A DNA stretch of 61,588 bases from Streptomyces sp. NRRL S-118 (GCF_000716335.1 NZ_KL591002.1:293282-354869); one strand, 5' to 3'; shown: positions 23,748 through 33,626, counted from the first letter of the stretch. Program-made: numbers and translations. Notes: a model not told the origin generated them from the sequence alone.

Positions 23748-24323
23748 TCAGACGTTGACGCCGAAGTCCTGCGCGATGCCGCGCAGGCCGGAGGCGTAAC
23801 CCTGGCCGACGGCGCGGAACTTCCACTCCGTGCCGTGGCGGTACAGCTCGCCGAAGACCATGGCGGTCTCGGTCGAGGCGTCCTCGCTGAGGTCGTAGCG
23901 GGCGATCTCGGTGCCGCCGGCCTGGTTCACCACGCGGATGAACGCGTTGCGGACCTGACCGAAGGACTGCTGGCGGTTCTCGGCGTCGTAGATGGACACC
24001 GGGAAGACGATCTTGGAGACGTCGGCCGGCACGCCGGCGAGGTTCACCTTGATCTGCTCGTCGTCGCCCTCGCCCTCACCCGTGAGGTTGTCGCCGGTGT
24101 GCTCGACCGAGCCGTCGGCGCTCTTGAGGTTGTTGAAGAACACGAAGTCCTGGTCGTTGCGGACCTTGCCGTCCTCGCCGGTCAGGATGGCGCTGGCGTC
24201 GAGGTCGAAGTCCGTTCCGGTGGTGGTGCGGACGTCCCAGCCCAGACCGACGGTGACGGCCGTCAGGCCCGGGGCCTCCTTGGTCAGCGAGACGTTGCCG
24301 CCCTTGCTGAGGCTGACTCCCAC
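23748..24323 (-). CDS. terD: TerD-family calcium-binding stress protein
   Basis: 191 residues from the GTG at 24323, preceded by GGAGGGA; this matches the paralogue's length exactly, whereas the ATG at 24335 adds four residues. Motifs are [42 protein letters not shown] and [14 protein letters not shown]. Role as for its neighbour: a soluble calcium-binding member of the Ter stress complex. Family members influence differentiation in Streptomyces when over-expressed. Confidence 0.93.
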   Translation of the reverse strand: MGVSLSKGGNVSLTKEAPGLTAVTVGLGWDVRTTTGTDFDLDASAILTGEDGKVRNDQDFVFFNNLKSADGSVEHTGDNLTGEGEGDDEQIKVNLAGVPADVSKIVFPVSIYDAENRQQSFGQVRNAFIRVVNQAGGTEIARYDLSEDASTETAMVFGELYRHGTEWKFRAVGQGYASGLRGIAQDFGVNV

Positions 24324-24435
24324 GAGTCCCTCCATTGGTTTCCAGGGGCAGCGCCCCCGTCGTGCGTTGGCATCGGATCAACGACTGGATCCTAGTGACC
24401 GGTTCCCGTCGTGAGCAGGCTCTTGGCCGGAAGAA

Positions 24436-24912
24436 TCAGAGGGTGTCGAGCGCCTTGACGTAGTCGTTCAGGTCACGGGCGTCCGGCAGCCCGTTGACGA
24501 CGGTCCAGCGGACCACGCCCTCCTTGTCGATGATGAAGGTGCCGCGCACCGCGCAGCCCTTCTCCTCGTCGAAGACGCCGTACGCGCGCGAGGTCGCGCC
24601 GTGCGGCCAGAAGTCCGACAGGAGCGGGTACTCGAGGCCTTCCTGCTCGGCGAAGACGCGCAGCGTGTGGATGGAGTCGTTGGAGACCGCCAGCAGCTGG
24701 GTGTCGTCGTTGACGAACGTCGGCAGTTCGTCGCGGAGCGCGCACAGCTCGCCCGTGCACACACCGGTGAAGGCGAAGGGGTAGAAGAGCAGCACCACGT
24801 TCTTCTCGCCGCGGAAGTCCGAGAGCCGCACGGTGCGTCCGTGGTTGTCCTTCAGCTCGAAGTCCGGGGCCTTGGTGCCGACGGTGATCGCCTCGATCGC
24901 CTCGGTGGTCAT
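24436..24912 (-). CDS. AhpE-type 1-Cys/atypical 2-Cys peroxiredoxin
   Basis: 158 residues from the ATG at 24912; two earlier ATGs at ~24924 and 24921 sit right on the GGAAGGG ribosome site. The peroxidatic motif is FAFTGVCTGELC, with C52 peroxidatic and C57 possibly resolving. It reduces hydroperoxides using thiol donors. It follows the Ter region, consistent with an oxidative-stress neighbourhood, and has its own promoter gap. Confidence 0.92.
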   Translation of the reverse strand: MTTEAIEAITVGTKAPDFELKDNHGRTVRLSDFRGEKNVVLLFYPFAFTGVCTGELCALRDELPTFVNDDTQLLAVSNDSIHTLRVFAEQEGLEYPLLSDFWPHGATSRAYGVFDEEKGCAVRGTFIIDKEGVVRWTVVNGLPDARDLNDYVKALDTL

Positions 24913-25002
24913 GAAACGCATCATCCCTTCCAGTGCCAGGTGCCGTGGTGCCGTACGGCCGGCGGGCCGCGCCGGGGTCTTCCGGCGGTGTCCCACCCTA
25001 CG

Positions 25003-25043
25003 CACAGGGCTCCCGGCCGACGGTGTCGGCCGGGAGCCCTGTG
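25003..25043 (-). terminator. Terminator of the DUF3052 gene
   Basis: A perfect 19-bp stem (25003-25021 with 25025-25043) with a 3-base loop, 22 bases after the DUF3052 stop. It is one of the strongest hairpins in the window. Confidence 0.88.
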
Positions 25044-25065
25044 GTGCTGTCGTGGGGCCGGCGGC

Positions 25066-25506
25066 TCAGCGCTTGCCGGACTTGACCGCCTTCGGGGTGG
25101 CCAGGCGACTGCCGGTCCAGTCCTTGCCCGCGTTGATGCTCCGGGTCTGGGTGAGGCCGGCCGTCTGGACGGCCTCGTTGATGTCGCTGGGCTCGATGTA
25201 ACCGTCACGGCCGGTCTTGGGCGTCATGAGCCAGATCTGGCCGCCCTCGTCGATCAGGCCGATGGCGTCAACCAGCGCGTCCGTGAGGTCACCGTCCTCG
25301 TCCCGGAACCACAGCAGCACGACGTCGGCGACGTCGTCGTACTCCTCGTCGACGAGATCCTGGCCGATGATGGCCTCGATGCCTTCACGGAGCTCCTGCT
25401 CGACGTCGTCGTCGTAGCCGATCTCCTGGACCACCTGTCCGGGCTCGAACCCCAGCTTTGCTGCCGGGTTGGTCCGCTCCTCCGCGTGGTCCGCGGTCGC
25501 GCTCAC
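25066..25506 (-). CDS. DUF3052 protein
   Basis: 146 residues from a GTG at 25506 with AGGAGG seven bases upstream. The acidic sequence (KLGFEPGQVVQEIGYDDDVEQELRE, VLLWFRDEDGDLTDALVDA) is typical of the actinobacterial DUF3052 family, which sits divergent from aceE as in S. coelicolor. In mycobacteria a relative is an antibiotic-response or penicillin-linked protein, but function here is unknown. Confidence 0.88.
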   Translation of the reverse strand: MSATADHAEERTNPAAKLGFEPGQVVQEIGYDDDVEQELREGIEAIIGQDLVDEEYDDVADVVLLWFRDEDGDLTDALVDAIGLIDEGGQIWLMTPKTGRDGYIEPSDINEAVQTAGLTQTRSINAGKDWTGSRLATPKAVKSGKR

Positions 25507-26044
25507 GGCTTGCCTCCTGATCGTGTTTTGGAAAATGCTGCGGCCGCGCGCGTACGCGAGGCGTTGGCCGTAGTCCACACGTGCTGGGCGGATCGCGCAA
25601 GTACCCGGCGGCCGAGACCGCCGAAACGGTGACTTTTGGGGCCGTCCCGCCCCAACTCCTGGCACCGCTTCCGCCCGCGCCCATGATGCGACCGCGGCTC
25701 TTGACCCACTTTAGGGGCTTCTGCGACTTCCCGGCGCCCGGGGGCGGCCGACCAGCGGCCGGAGGGACGGGCCGAACCGGGCGCAAGGTGACGAATCCGG
25801 CTGCGATCCGGCTCGATCCGGCTCGATCCGGCCGCGGACGCAGGGCCGCCGCCGCACGGCGGGGCAGGCCCGGCGGGAACCGGCACCGCATCAGCGGTGG
25901 AGCCGGGATCGTAGCGGGATCCGGGGGCCACTGGGGTTACCTTTCGGTAGAGATGACGTTTCCGTCCGCGGGGTAGACGATGGTGGCGGCGCGACCGTAC
26001 TGCCCCTGACCTACCCGTTGGCACCACCGAACAGAAGGAACAGC
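25507..26044. other. 538-base divergent promoter region of DUF3052 and aceE
   Basis: This is the upstream region for two divergent housekeeping genes. No plausible gene is visible. It includes the GATCCGGCTC tandem repeat at 25805-25834 and, before aceE, the ribosome site AGAAGGAA at ~26032. I see no clear -10/-35 pair. The length suggests a long leader or several regulatory sites for pyruvate dehydrogenase. Confidence 0.5.
25805..25834. repeat. 10-base tandem repeat upstream of aceE
   Basis: Three adjacent GATCCGGC(T/C)(C/G) units, with a partial fourth copy (AATCCGG) just before. Such direct repeats may be binding sites or simple slippage. Confidence 0.6.
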
Positions 26045-28777
26045 GTGGCTTCCGGATCCGATCGCAACCCGATCATCATTGGCGGGCTTCCCAGCCAGGT
26101 CCCGGACTTCGATCCCGAAGAGACCCAGGAGTGGCTCGACTCCCTCGACGCCGCCGTCGACGAGCGGGGCCGGGAGCGCGCCCGCTACCTGATGCTCCGC
26201 CTGATCGAGCGGGCCCGCGAGAAGCGCGTGGCCGTGCCCGAGATGCGCAGCACGGACTACGTGAACACGATCGCCACCAAGGACGAGCCGTTCTTCCCGG
26301 GCAACGAGGAGATCGAGCGCAAGATCCTCAACGCGACCCGCTGGAACGCCGCGGTCATGGTCTCCCGCGCCCAGCGCCCGGGCATCGGCGTCGGCGGCCA
26401 CATCGCCACCTTCGCCTCCTCGGCGTCCCTCTACGACGTCGGCTTCAACCACTTCTTCCGCGGCAAGGACGAGGGCGACGGCGGCGACCAGATCTTCTTC
26501 CAGGGGCATGCCTCCCCCGGCATCTACGCCCGTGCCTTCCTGCTGGACCGGCTGAACCAGGCGCAGCTCGACGCCTTCCGCCAGGAGAAGTCCAAGTACC
26601 CCAACGGCCTGTCGTCGTATCCGCACCCCCGGCTCATGCCGGACTTCTGGGAGTTCCCGACGGTCTCCATGGGCCTGGGCCCGATCGGCGCGATCTACCA
26701 GGCGCGGATGAACCGCTACCTGCACGCCCGCGGTATCGCCGACACCTCCAAGTCGCACGTGTGGGCGTTCCTGGGCGACGGCGAGATGGACGAGCCCGAG
26801 TCGCTCGGCCAGCTGTCGATCGCCGCGCGCGAGGGCCTGGACAACCTGACCTTCGTCGTCAACTGCAACCTTCAGCGCCTCGACGGCCCGGTGCGCGGCA
26901 ACGGCAAGATCATGCAGGAGCTGGAGTCGCAGTTCCGCGGGGCCGGCTGGAACGTGATCAAGCTGATCTGGGACCGCTCCTGGGACCCGCTGCTCGCCCA
27001 GGACCGGGACGGGGTGCTGGTCAACAAGCTGAACACGACGCCGGACGGACAGTTCCAGACCTACGCGACGGAGACCGGCGCCTACATCCGCCAGCACTTC
27101 TTCGGCGACGACCACCGGCTGCGGGCGATGGTCGAGAACATGACCGATCACCAGATCCTGATGCTGGGACGCGGCGGTCACGACCACCGCAAGATCTACG
27201 CGGCGTACAAGGCAGCCGTCGAGCACCAGGGCCAGCCGACCGTGATCCTGGCGCAGACGGTGAAGGGCTGGACGCTGGGCCCCAACTTCGAGGGGCGCAA
27301 CGCCACGCACCAGATGAAGAAGCTGACGGTCGACGACCTGAAGCGCTTCCGGGACCGGCTGCACCTGCCGATCGCCGACAAGGACCTCGAGGACGGCCTG
27401 CCGCCGTACTACCACCCGGGCCCGGACTCCGAGGAGATCCAGTACATGCACGACCGCCGCAAGGCGCTGGGCGGGTACGTCCCGACCCGGGTCGTGCGGT
27501 CGAGGCCGCTGGCGCTGCCCGACGACAAGACGTACGCGGCGGTCAAGAAGGGGTCGGGGCAGCAGTCGATCGCCACCACCATGGCGTTCGTGCGGCTGCT
27601 GAAGGACCTGATGCGGGACAAGGAGATCGGCAAGCGGTTCGTGCTGATCGCGCCCGACGAGTACCGCACCTTCGGTATGGACTCGTTCTTCCCGAGCGCC
27701 AAGATCTACAACCCGCTGGGCCAGCAGTACGAGGCGGTCGACCGCGAGCTGCTGCTCGCGTACAAGGAGTCGCCGACCGGCCAGATGCTGCACGACGGCA
27801 TCTCGGAGGCCGGCTGCACGGCGTCGCTGATCGCTGCGGGGTCGTCGTACGCGACGCACGGCGAGCCGCTGATCCCGGTGTACGTCTTCTACTCGATGTT
27901 CGGCTTCCAGCGCACCGGTGATCAGTTCTGGCAGATGGCCGACCAGCTGGCGCGCGGTTTCGTGCTCGGTGCGACCGCCGGGCGTACGACCCTGACCGGT
28001 GAGGGCCTCCAGCACGCGGACGGCCACTCGCAGCTGCTCGCCTCGACCAACCCGGGCTGCGTCTCCTACGACCCTGCCTTCGGCTACGAGATCGCGCACA
28101 TCGTCAAGGACGGTCTGCGCCGGATGTACGGGCCGGACGCGGAGGACGTCTTCTATTACCTGACCGTCTACAACGAGCCGATCCAGCACCCGGCCGAGCC
28201 GGCGGACGTGGACGTGGACGGCATCCTCAAGGGGCTGTACCGCTTCCAGCGCGGCGAGAAGGGTGCGATCCCCGCCCAGATCATGGCGTCGGGCGTCGCC
28301 GTGCCGTGGGCGGTGGAGGCCCAGCGGATCCTCGCCGAGGAGTGGAACGTGCGCGCCGACGTGTGGTCGGCGACCTCGTGGAACGAGCTGCGCCGCGAGG
28401 CCGTCGCGGTGGACGAGCACAACCTGCTGCACCCGGAGGAGGAGCAGCGCGTCCCGTACGTGACGCAGAAGCTGTCCGGTGCGGAGGGCCCGGTCGTGGC
28501 CGTCTCCGACTGGATGCGGTCGGTCCCTGACCAGATCGCGCGCTGGGTGCCGGGGACGTACACCTCGCTCGGCGCGGACGGCTTCGGCTTCGCGGACACG
28601 CGCGGCGCGGCGCGGCGGTACTTCCACATCGACGCGCAGTCGATCGTGCTCGCGGTGCTGACCGAGCTCGCGCGCGAGGGCAAGGTGGACCGCTCCGTCC
28701 TGAAGCAGGCCATCGACCGGTATCAGCTGCTGGACGTGTCGGCGGCGGACCCGGGCGCCGCGGGCGGCGACGCGTAG
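26045..28777 (+). CDS. aceE: Pyruvate dehydrogenase E1 component (homodimeric)
   Basis: 910 residues from a GTG with AGAAGGAA upstream. The thiamine diphosphate site is GDGEMDEP at 244-251, ending in the N-C-N-L-Q segment. Length and sequence match the homodimeric AceE type used by actinobacteria, not the two-subunit E1. It decarboxylates pyruvate and passes the acetyl group to the E2 lipoyl domain, making acetyl-CoA for the TCA cycle and for the fatty acid genes further right. A very strong terminator follows. Confidence 0.97.
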   Translation: MASGSDRNPIIIGGLPSQVPDFDPEETQEWLDSLDAAVDERGRERARYLMLRLIERAREKRVAVPEMRSTDYVNTIATKDEPFFPGNEEIERKILNATRWNAAVMVSRAQRPGIGVGGHIATFASSASLYDVGFNHFFRGKDEGDGGDQIFFQGHASPGIYARAFLLDRLNQAQLDAFRQEKSKYPNGLSSYPHPRLMPDFWEFPTVSMGLGPIGAIYQARMNRYLHARGIADTSKSHVWAFLGDGEMDEPESLGQLSIAAREGLDNLTFVVNCNLQRLDGPVRGNGKIMQELESQFRGAGWNVIKLIWDRSWDPLLAQDRDGVLVNKLNTTPDGQFQTYATETGAYIRQHFFGDDHRLRAMVENMTDHQILMLGRGGHDHRKIYAAYKAAVEHQGQPTVILAQTVKGWTLGPNFEGRNATHQMKKLTVDDLKRFRDRLHLPIADKDLEDGLPPYYHPGPDSEEIQYMHDRRKALGGYVPTRVVRSRPLALPDDKTYAAVKKGSGQQSIATTMAFVRLLKDLMRDKEIGKRFVLIAPDEYRTFGMDSFFPSAKIYNPLGQQYEAVDRELLLAYKESPTGQMLHDGISEAGCTASLIAAGSSYATHGEPLIPVYVFYSMFGFQRTGDQFWQMADQLARGFVLGATAGRTTLTGEGLQHADGHSQLLASTNPGCVSYDPAFGYEIAHIVKDGLRRMYGPDAEDVFYYLTVYNEPIQHPAEPADVDVDGILKGLYRFQRGEKGAIPAQIMASGVAVPWAVEAQRILAEEWNVRADVWSATSWNELRREAVAVDEHNLLHPEEEQRVPYVTQKLSGAEGPVVAVSDWMRSVPDQIARWVPGTYTSLGADGFGFADTRGAARRYFHIDAQSIVLAVLTELAREGKVDRSVLKQAIDRYQLLDVSAADPGAAGGDA

Positions 28778-28789
28778 GGACGACGTCCG

Positions 28790-28841
28790 GGTGCGCGGGG
28801 AGGTGCGGAGGGATCGTGTCCCTCCGCACCTCCCCCGCACC
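28790..28841 (+). terminator. Long hairpin terminator after aceE
   Basis: Arms 28790-28813 and 28819-28841 pair along some 23 positions with a TCGTG loop and one small irregularity. It starts 13 bases past the aceE stop. Confidence 0.88.
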
Positions 28842-28882
28842 GCGATGCCGGGCGTGCACGCCGCGCGACCTAGCATGCGGGG

Positions 28883-29635
28883 ATGGAAGAACGCTGGGAG
28901 GCGCGCACCCAGGTGCCGCTGCTGGGGCTTGCCGTCGTGTTCGGCGTGGCCTACGCGATACCGATCATGGCGCCCGACGCCGCGCCGGGGGTGCACCGCG
29001 CCTGTCAGGCGGTGGAGTGGGTGGTGTGGGGCGCCTTCGCCCTGGACTACGTCGTGCGCCTGGTGCTCTCGCCGGAGCGCTGGGCTTTCGTGCGGCGCCA
29101 CCCGCTGGACCTGGCGGCGGTGGTGCTGCCGCTGATCCAGCCGCTGCGGCTGCTGCGGGTCGTCTCCACGCTGCTGCTGATGGGCCGGCGGGCCCGGATG
29201 GCGCCTCAGATCACGCTGACGACGTATGTGGCCGGGTCGGTGGTGGGCCTGTTGATGTTCGGCTCGCTGGCCGTGCTCCACGTGGAGCGGAACGCGCCGG
29301 ACGGGAACATCAAGACGCTGGGTGACGCGGTGTGGTGGTCCTTCACCACGATGACGACCGTCGGCTACGGCGACCACGCACCGACGACCGGTCTCGGGCG
29401 GGTGCTGGCCGTCGGGCTGATGCTGTCCGGCATCGCGCTGCTGGGTGTCGTCACCGCGAACATCGCGGCGTGGTTCATCTCCCGCTTCGAGCGGGACGAT
29501 GCCGAGGAGCGCCGGCAGACGGCGCTCCTCGAGGCCCTGACACAGGAGGTCAAGGACCTGCGGGCCGAGGTGGCCCGGCTGTCGGAGGGCGTCCCGCGTC
29601 AGCGTTCCGCAGCGACGCCCTCCGATCGGCCCTGA
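28883..29635 (+). CDS. Voltage-gated-type potassium channel
   Basis: 250 residues. Four membrane segments (~12-30, 45-62, 70-95, 110-130) are followed by a pore with selectivity filter TVGYGD at ~158-163 and a final helix. Arginines in LIQPLRLLRVV and RRARMA resemble a reduced S4 voltage sensor. The C terminus (~220-245) is a short coiled coil likely to tetramerise. It conducts potassium across the membrane. No linked regulator is seen. Confidence 0.9.
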   Translation: MEERWEARTQVPLLGLAVVFGVAYAIPIMAPDAAPGVHRACQAVEWVVWGAFALDYVVRLVLSPERWAFVRRHPLDLAAVVLPLIQPLRLLRVVSTLLLMGRRARMAPQITLTTYVAGSVVGLLMFGSLAVLHVERNAPDGNIKTLGDAVWWSFTTMTTVGYGDHAPTTGLGRVLAVGLMLSGIALLGVVTANIAAWFISRFERDDAEERRQTALLEALTQEVKDLRAEVARLSEGVPRQRSAATPSDRP

Positions 29636-29724
29636 GGTCCCGCGTCGCGCGTTCCGGCCCGGTCCACGACCACGTCCGGCCGTGTGACCGAGGGTTCCCC
29701 GCGCTGCACTGCGGGTACCCCGGT

Positions 29725-30138
29725 TCACGACTCCCAGACCTTGAAGGCGCGTACGCGGTAAGGCGATTCGGGCACCCAGGTCCCTCCGCCCGGGTAGGTC
29801 TCGAACTCGCCGGTCTCCGCGCACTCGGCCGACTGGTACGTGGTGACGGGGCGTCCGGTGCGGTTGGCGAGTGCGGTGGCGGCGGTGCCGGCGGGCAGCG
29901 GGACGCAGCTCTCGACGTCGACGCCGGCCAGCTCGTACGTCTGCCGCGCGCCGCGGAAGTCCGTCTTGGGCCAGAGGCACAGCTGTCCGGTGTCGCAGGG
30001 CCCGAGCCGCTGCGGCCCGGCAGCGGCGACGCGCGCTGCCGGAGCCCCGGCGGTCGGTGCCCCGGCGGCCGGCACGCCCGCGGCGAGCGCGCTTGCCGCG
30101 AGTGCGGCGGCGGTGAGGAGGACGGTGTACGTACGCAT
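29725..30138 (-). CDS. Secreted peptidase inhibitor, I36 family
   Basis: 137 residues from the ATG at 30138. A signal peptide (~1-27) leads into an Ala/Gly/Pro linker and then a small cysteine-rich fold: CDTGQLCLWPKTDFRGARQTY with further cysteines at ESCVP and AECAET. Four cysteines could make two disulphides. This matches the family of Streptomyces metalloproteinase inhibitor SMPI and beta/gamma-crystallin-like domains. It may protect against secreted proteases. Confidence 0.8.
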   Translation of the reverse strand: MRTYTVLLTAAALAASALAAGVPAAGAPTAGAPAARVAAAGPQRLGPCDTGQLCLWPKTDFRGARQTYELAGVDVESCVPLPAGTAATALANRTGRPVTTYQSAECAETGEFETYPGGGTWVPESPYRVRAFKVWES

Positions 30139-30367
30139 GAGGAACCCCCGTGACGTGGTGTGCTGATCACTGACCACCATCGTGACGGAGAGTGACGATC
30201 AGGGGAAAGGCTCCGCTCCCCTATCCACCCGAACGGGTGACGCCGGACGACAGCGCACCCGGTCCCGGGCCCTTCTCCCGCGGGCCCTTCTCCCGTCCCC
30301 GCGGGAGATCGGCGCGAAGGAGAGCGGCCCGGGGGCGGGAGATCGCGCGAGGGTGGGAGAACGGCCC

Positions 30368-30400
30368 GGGCCCCGGCAACCAGTGCGGTCGCCGGGGCCC
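30368..30400 (-). terminator. Terminator of the MFS gene
   Basis: A perfect 10-bp stem GGGCCCCGGC/GCCGGGGCCC with a 13-base loop, 25 bases past the MFS stop. Just upstream (~30270-30300) lies a short GCCCTTCTCCCG-type tandem repeat. Confidence 0.7.
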
Positions 30401-30424
30401 GGTGCAGGTACGGGAGCGCAGGCG

Positions 30425-32035
30425 TCAGATGTGGACGCCGCCTCCGCCCGCCTCCGCGTTCGCGCCCCGCTTGGTCAGGGTGGCCACCAGGGCCGCGACG
30501 ACCGCGACGACACCCGCGACCAGGAAGGCGAGGTGCATGCCCGACAGGAACGTGTCATGGATGACGTCGGTGATCCGGGCGAGGATGTCGGGCGTCATCC
30601 CCGGGGCCTTCGCCAGTTCGGCGGGCGCCACACCGGACTCCGCGGCCGCCTGGAGCCGCGGGTCGGGCGGCGTCGGGATGCCGGACTCACGCCAGTTGGC
30701 GGCGAAGTCGGAGTTCACCTTGCTGGACATGACGGCGCCGAGCACCGCCGTACCGAGCGCACCACCCACCTGCATGGCGGCCTGCTGAAGCCCGCCTGCG
30801 ACACCGGAGAGCTCCAGCGGGGCGTTGCCGACGATGACTTCGGTCGCCCCGACCATCACCGGTGCCAGACCGAGGCCCAGGACGGCGAACCAGATCGACA
30901 TGGCCAGGGTGCTGGTGTCCTTGACCAGGGTGGTCATGCCGAACATGGCGACGGCCGTGAAGACCATGCCGCCCACCAGCGGGATCCGCGGGCCGAACTT
31001 GGTGATCAGCGCACCGGCGATCGGTGAGGACACGATCATCATGGCCGTGAGCGGCAGCAGGTGCAGGCCGCTGTCGACCGGGCTCATGCCGTGCACGCCC
31101 TGGAGGAAGAAGGAGACGGGGAAGAGGCCGCCGAGGAAAGCGAAGGCCATGAGGACCATGAGGACCGTGCCGGCGGAGAGCGGGACCGACCGGAACAGGC
31201 CCAGCGGGATGAGCGGTTCGGCGACCTTCGTCTCCCAGAAGGCGAAGACCGCGAAGAGCACCACGGCGCCGACCAGCCAGGCCCACGTCCGGAAGCTGTC
31301 CCAGCCCCAGGATTCACCGGCCTTGATGATGGCCCAGATGAGGGCGAACATCGCGCCGGACAGCAGCACGATGCCGACCACGTCGAAGGAGCGCGGTGCG
31401 TTCTCGGCACGGTGGTCCAGGAGGATGATCAGACCGAGCGCGAGCGCGACCACACCCACCGGCACGTTGATGAAGAAGACGGACTGCCAGCTGACGTGCT
31501 CGACGAGCAGGCCGCCGACGATCGGGCCGCCCGCGGTCGACGCTCCGATGACCATGCCCCAGATGCCGATCGCCATGTTGAGCTTCTCGGCCGGGAAGGT
31601 CGCCCGCAGCAGACCGAGCGCCGCCGGCATCAGCAGGGCGCCGAACACGCCCTGCAGCACCCGGAAGGTGATCACCAGGGCGATCGAGTCGGACAGACCG
31701 ATGGCGGCGGACGCGACGGCGAAGCCGGCGATGCCGATGAGGAAGGTCTGCCGGTGGCCGAAGCGGTCGCCCAGCTTGCCCGCGGTGATCAGCGAGACCG
31801 CCAGGGCCAGCAGGTAGCCGTTGGTGATCCACTGGACCTGCGCCCAGGACGCACCCAGGTCCGCCTTGATGGCCGGGTTGGCGATGGCGACGATCGTGCC
31901 GTCGAGCGCGACCATCATCACGCCCACGGCCACGGCGAAGAGCGTCAGCCAGGGGTGACCGCGCAGCCCCTTGGCCGGCGCCGGCACGGGCTCCCCGCCC
32001 GGCGACGACTTTTCGATGGTGGTCTGACTAGTCAT
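30425..32035 (-). CDS. MFS drug-efflux transporter, EmrB/QacA (DHA2) family
   Basis: 536 residues with about 14 membrane segments, the number expected for the DHA2 family. Motif A appears as GKLGDRFGHRQTF in the loop after segment 2, and motif C as GASTAGGPIVGG in segment 5. It would export drugs in exchange for protons. It is divergent from a TetR gene, with a palindromic operator in front of its start, a standard efflux-regulator pair. The inducing compound is unknown. Confidence 0.93.
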   Translation of the reverse strand: MTSQTTIEKSSPGGEPVPAPAKGLRGHPWLTLFAVAVGVMMVALDGTIVAIANPAIKADLGASWAQVQWITNGYLLALAVSLITAGKLGDRFGHRQTFLIGIAGFAVASAAIGLSDSIALVITFRVLQGVFGALLMPAALGLLRATFPAEKLNMAIGIWGMVIGASTAGGPIVGGLLVEHVSWQSVFFINVPVGVVALALGLIILLDHRAENAPRSFDVVGIVLLSGAMFALIWAIIKAGESWGWDSFRTWAWLVGAVVLFAVFAFWETKVAEPLIPLGLFRSVPLSAGTVLMVLMAFAFLGGLFPVSFFLQGVHGMSPVDSGLHLLPLTAMMIVSSPIAGALITKFGPRIPLVGGMVFTAVAMFGMTTLVKDTSTLAMSIWFAVLGLGLAPVMVGATEVIVGNAPLELSGVAGGLQQAAMQVGGALGTAVLGAVMSSKVNSDFAANWRESGIPTPPDPRLQAAAESGVAPAELAKAPGMTPDILARITDVIHDTFLSGMHLAFLVAGVVAVVAALVATLTKRGANAEAGGGGVHI

Positions 32036-32048
32036 ACCGCGAGGCTAG

Positions 32049-32063
32049 TGTCAGTGACTGACA
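32049..32063. promoter_or_regulatory. TetR-type operator between MFS and TetR genes
   Basis: TGTCAGTGACTGACA has perfect 7-base arms around one central base and starts 14 bases upstream of the MFS start. A TTGACA hexamer at 32065 with TAACTG 18 bases later could be the regulator's promoter, so one bound dimer could shut off both genes. Confidence 0.7.
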
Positions 32064-32150
32064 ATTGACAAAGCGATTCACACGCCGGTAACTGTCACGT
32101 AGCTCACAGGTACGCTGACGTGGTGAAAGAGACAGAAGGAAGGCCGGGAC

Positions 32151-32798
32151 GTGACGGTTGAGCAGCCGCCCGCCGTGGGTCTGCGTGAACGCAAGAAACA
32201 GCGCACCCGCGACGCCCTGCTGCGCGCCGCCCTGGAGCTCTTCACCACGCAGGGGTACGAGCGCACCACCGTCGACGAGATCGCGGCCACGGTCGACGTC
32301 TCGCAGCGCACCTTCTTCCGCTACTTCGCGAGCAAGGAGGACGTCGCCTTCGCCGTGCAGCACATGGTCGAGCAGCACTTCGTGGCCGCGCTGCGCGACC
32401 GCCCCGCCCACGAAGGCCCGCTCGACGCGATGCGCAACGCCGTGCTGCTGTCGTGGGACACCATCGGGGAGGCGATCGCCGAGGTCGTACCGGTGGAGCT
32501 CTACCTGCGCACGTTCCAGGTCATCGAGTCGACGCCCGCTCTCCTCGCCGTCCACCTGCGCCGCTCCATCGAGATGGAGGAGAACGTCGCCCGGCTCATC
32601 GCCGGCCGTGAGGGCCTCGACCCGGACACCGATCCACGGCCCCGCGTCGCCGTCGCCGCGTTCTGCGGGGTGATGCGGGTCGCAGGCCAGCAGTGGGGCC
32701 GCGGTACGGACACGTCCGTGGAGGCGATCCGGGCGCTCACCGAGACGTACCTGGACCACCTCGGCCCGACCCTCGCGGGGGGCTGGCGCCGCCACTGA
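32151..32798 (+). CDS. TetR-family repressor of the MFS gene
   Basis: 215 residues from a GTG. The N-terminal helix-turn-helix is RKKQRTRDALLRAALELF, then TVDEIAATVDVSQRTFFRYF. The C-terminal half is an all-helical ligand domain with the pattern of TetR proteins that guard actinobacterial MFS pumps. It probably represses both itself and the divergent transporter through the palindrome at 32049 and releases DNA when it binds the drug. Confidence 0.92.
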   Translation: MTVEQPPAVGLRERKKQRTRDALLRAALELFTTQGYERTTVDEIAATVDVSQRTFFRYFASKEDVAFAVQHMVEQHFVAALRDRPAHEGPLDAMRNAVLLSWDTIGEAIAEVVPVELYLRTFQVIESTPALLAVHLRRSIEMEENVARLIAGREGLDPDTDPRPRVAVAAFCGVMRVAGQQWGRGTDTSVEAIRALTETYLDHLGPTLAGGWRRH

Positions 32799-32907
32799 CG
32801 CCTCCGCCCGCCCCTCGGCGGCAGCGGGACCCCGATGGCGAGACCCGATGGGGAGAGCTTGCAGCGAGACCCGGCGGCGGTTCGCGCCGCCGCCGGCCCC
32901 CTCGCCC

Positions 32908-33525
32908 CTACTGCTGCCGCGTCGGCGGATCCGCGGCGATGACGCGGAACCGGGCCGTCGTCCCGTCGCTGCTCCAGCGGCGCAGGCCGGCCTTTTCCAG
33001 TACGCGCACCGACGCGGGGTTCGACAGCTCCACGCCCGCGCACACCGCGCGGACCTCCGGTGCCGACAGGGCGAACTCCACGACGGCCCGGGCGGCTTCG
33101 GTGGCGTAGCCGCGGCCGCGGCGCGAGGCCACGATGCCGTACCCGAACTCCACGACGCCGTCGGTGGGCGGCCAGAACAGTCCTATGGAGCCGACCACCA
33201 GGCCGCTGGCGCGCTCCACGATCTGGCGGTGCCCGTGGGCGCCGGGGGCGGCCGGGTGGCCGGCGAGGAATCCGGCGATGACGCGATCACCGTCGGCGGG
33301 GAAGTCCGCCGCCCAGTGCGGCAGTCGGCCGTCGTCGACGACGGCGGTGATCTCGGCGGGGGGCCACGGCCTCAGCACGAGACGCTCCGTGGACAGGTCC
33401 GTGGACAGATCCATGGCCCGACCCTGGGCCGGATCCGCGACCCGGCCCGTAGCCGGATCCGTGGCCCGACCCGTGGTCAGGTCCGCTGCCGGATCCGCGC
33501 CGGGCGATGAGAAGAAAGTGGACAC
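32908..33525 (-). CDS. GNAT acetyltransferase, RimJ/RimL type
   Basis: 205 residues from a GTG at 33525 with AGGAG six bases upstream; the frame stays open further up, but the reach to 33699 lacks signals. The first ~40 residues are a low-complexity stretch of imperfect repeats (ATGRVADPAQGRAMD) encoded by tandem-like DNA. After STERLVLRPW comes a GNAT domain with the acetyl-CoA loop RRGRGYATEA and a terminal NPASVRVLEKAGL. It acetylates an amine, perhaps a protein N terminus or a small molecule. Confidence 0.85.
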   Translation of the reverse strand: MSTFFSSPGADPAADLTTGRATDPATGRVADPAQGRAMDLSTDLSTERLVLRPWPPAEITAVVDDGRLPHWAADFPADGDRVIAGFLAGHPAAPGAHGHRQIVERASGLVVGSIGLFWPPTDGVVEFGYGIVASRRGRGYATEAARAVVEFALSAPEVRAVCAGVELSNPASVRVLEKAGLRRWSSDGTTARFRVIAADPPTRQQ

Positions 33526-33566
33526 GCGACGCTCCTGGTCGTGTTCGGAAACGACCGGGCCGCCTC

Positions 33567-33626
33567 CTACGGTCGGGCGACCCGGACAAGGGCATGCCGA
33601 AGGAACATGGGGCCAGCCATATTCAT
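33567..33626 (-). CDS. Possible 19-residue leader peptide upstream of the GNAT gene
   Basis: An ATG follows GGGAGG by only four bases, and the frame MNMAGPMFLRHALVRVARP ends in TAG 41 bases before the GNAT start. Position and length are those of a leader peptide, but the ribosome-site spacing is tight. No attenuator hairpin is obvious. Low confidence. Confidence 0.25.
   Translation of the reverse strand: MNMAGPMFLRHALVRVARP

Noticed and set aside
25937..29980. A 1347-codon open frame on the minus strand opposite aceE
   Set aside because: It is antisense to a clear AceE protein with intact thiamine motif. The Arg/Gly/Val/His-rich translation has no recognisable domain. Long antisense frames are a by-product of high third-position G+C.
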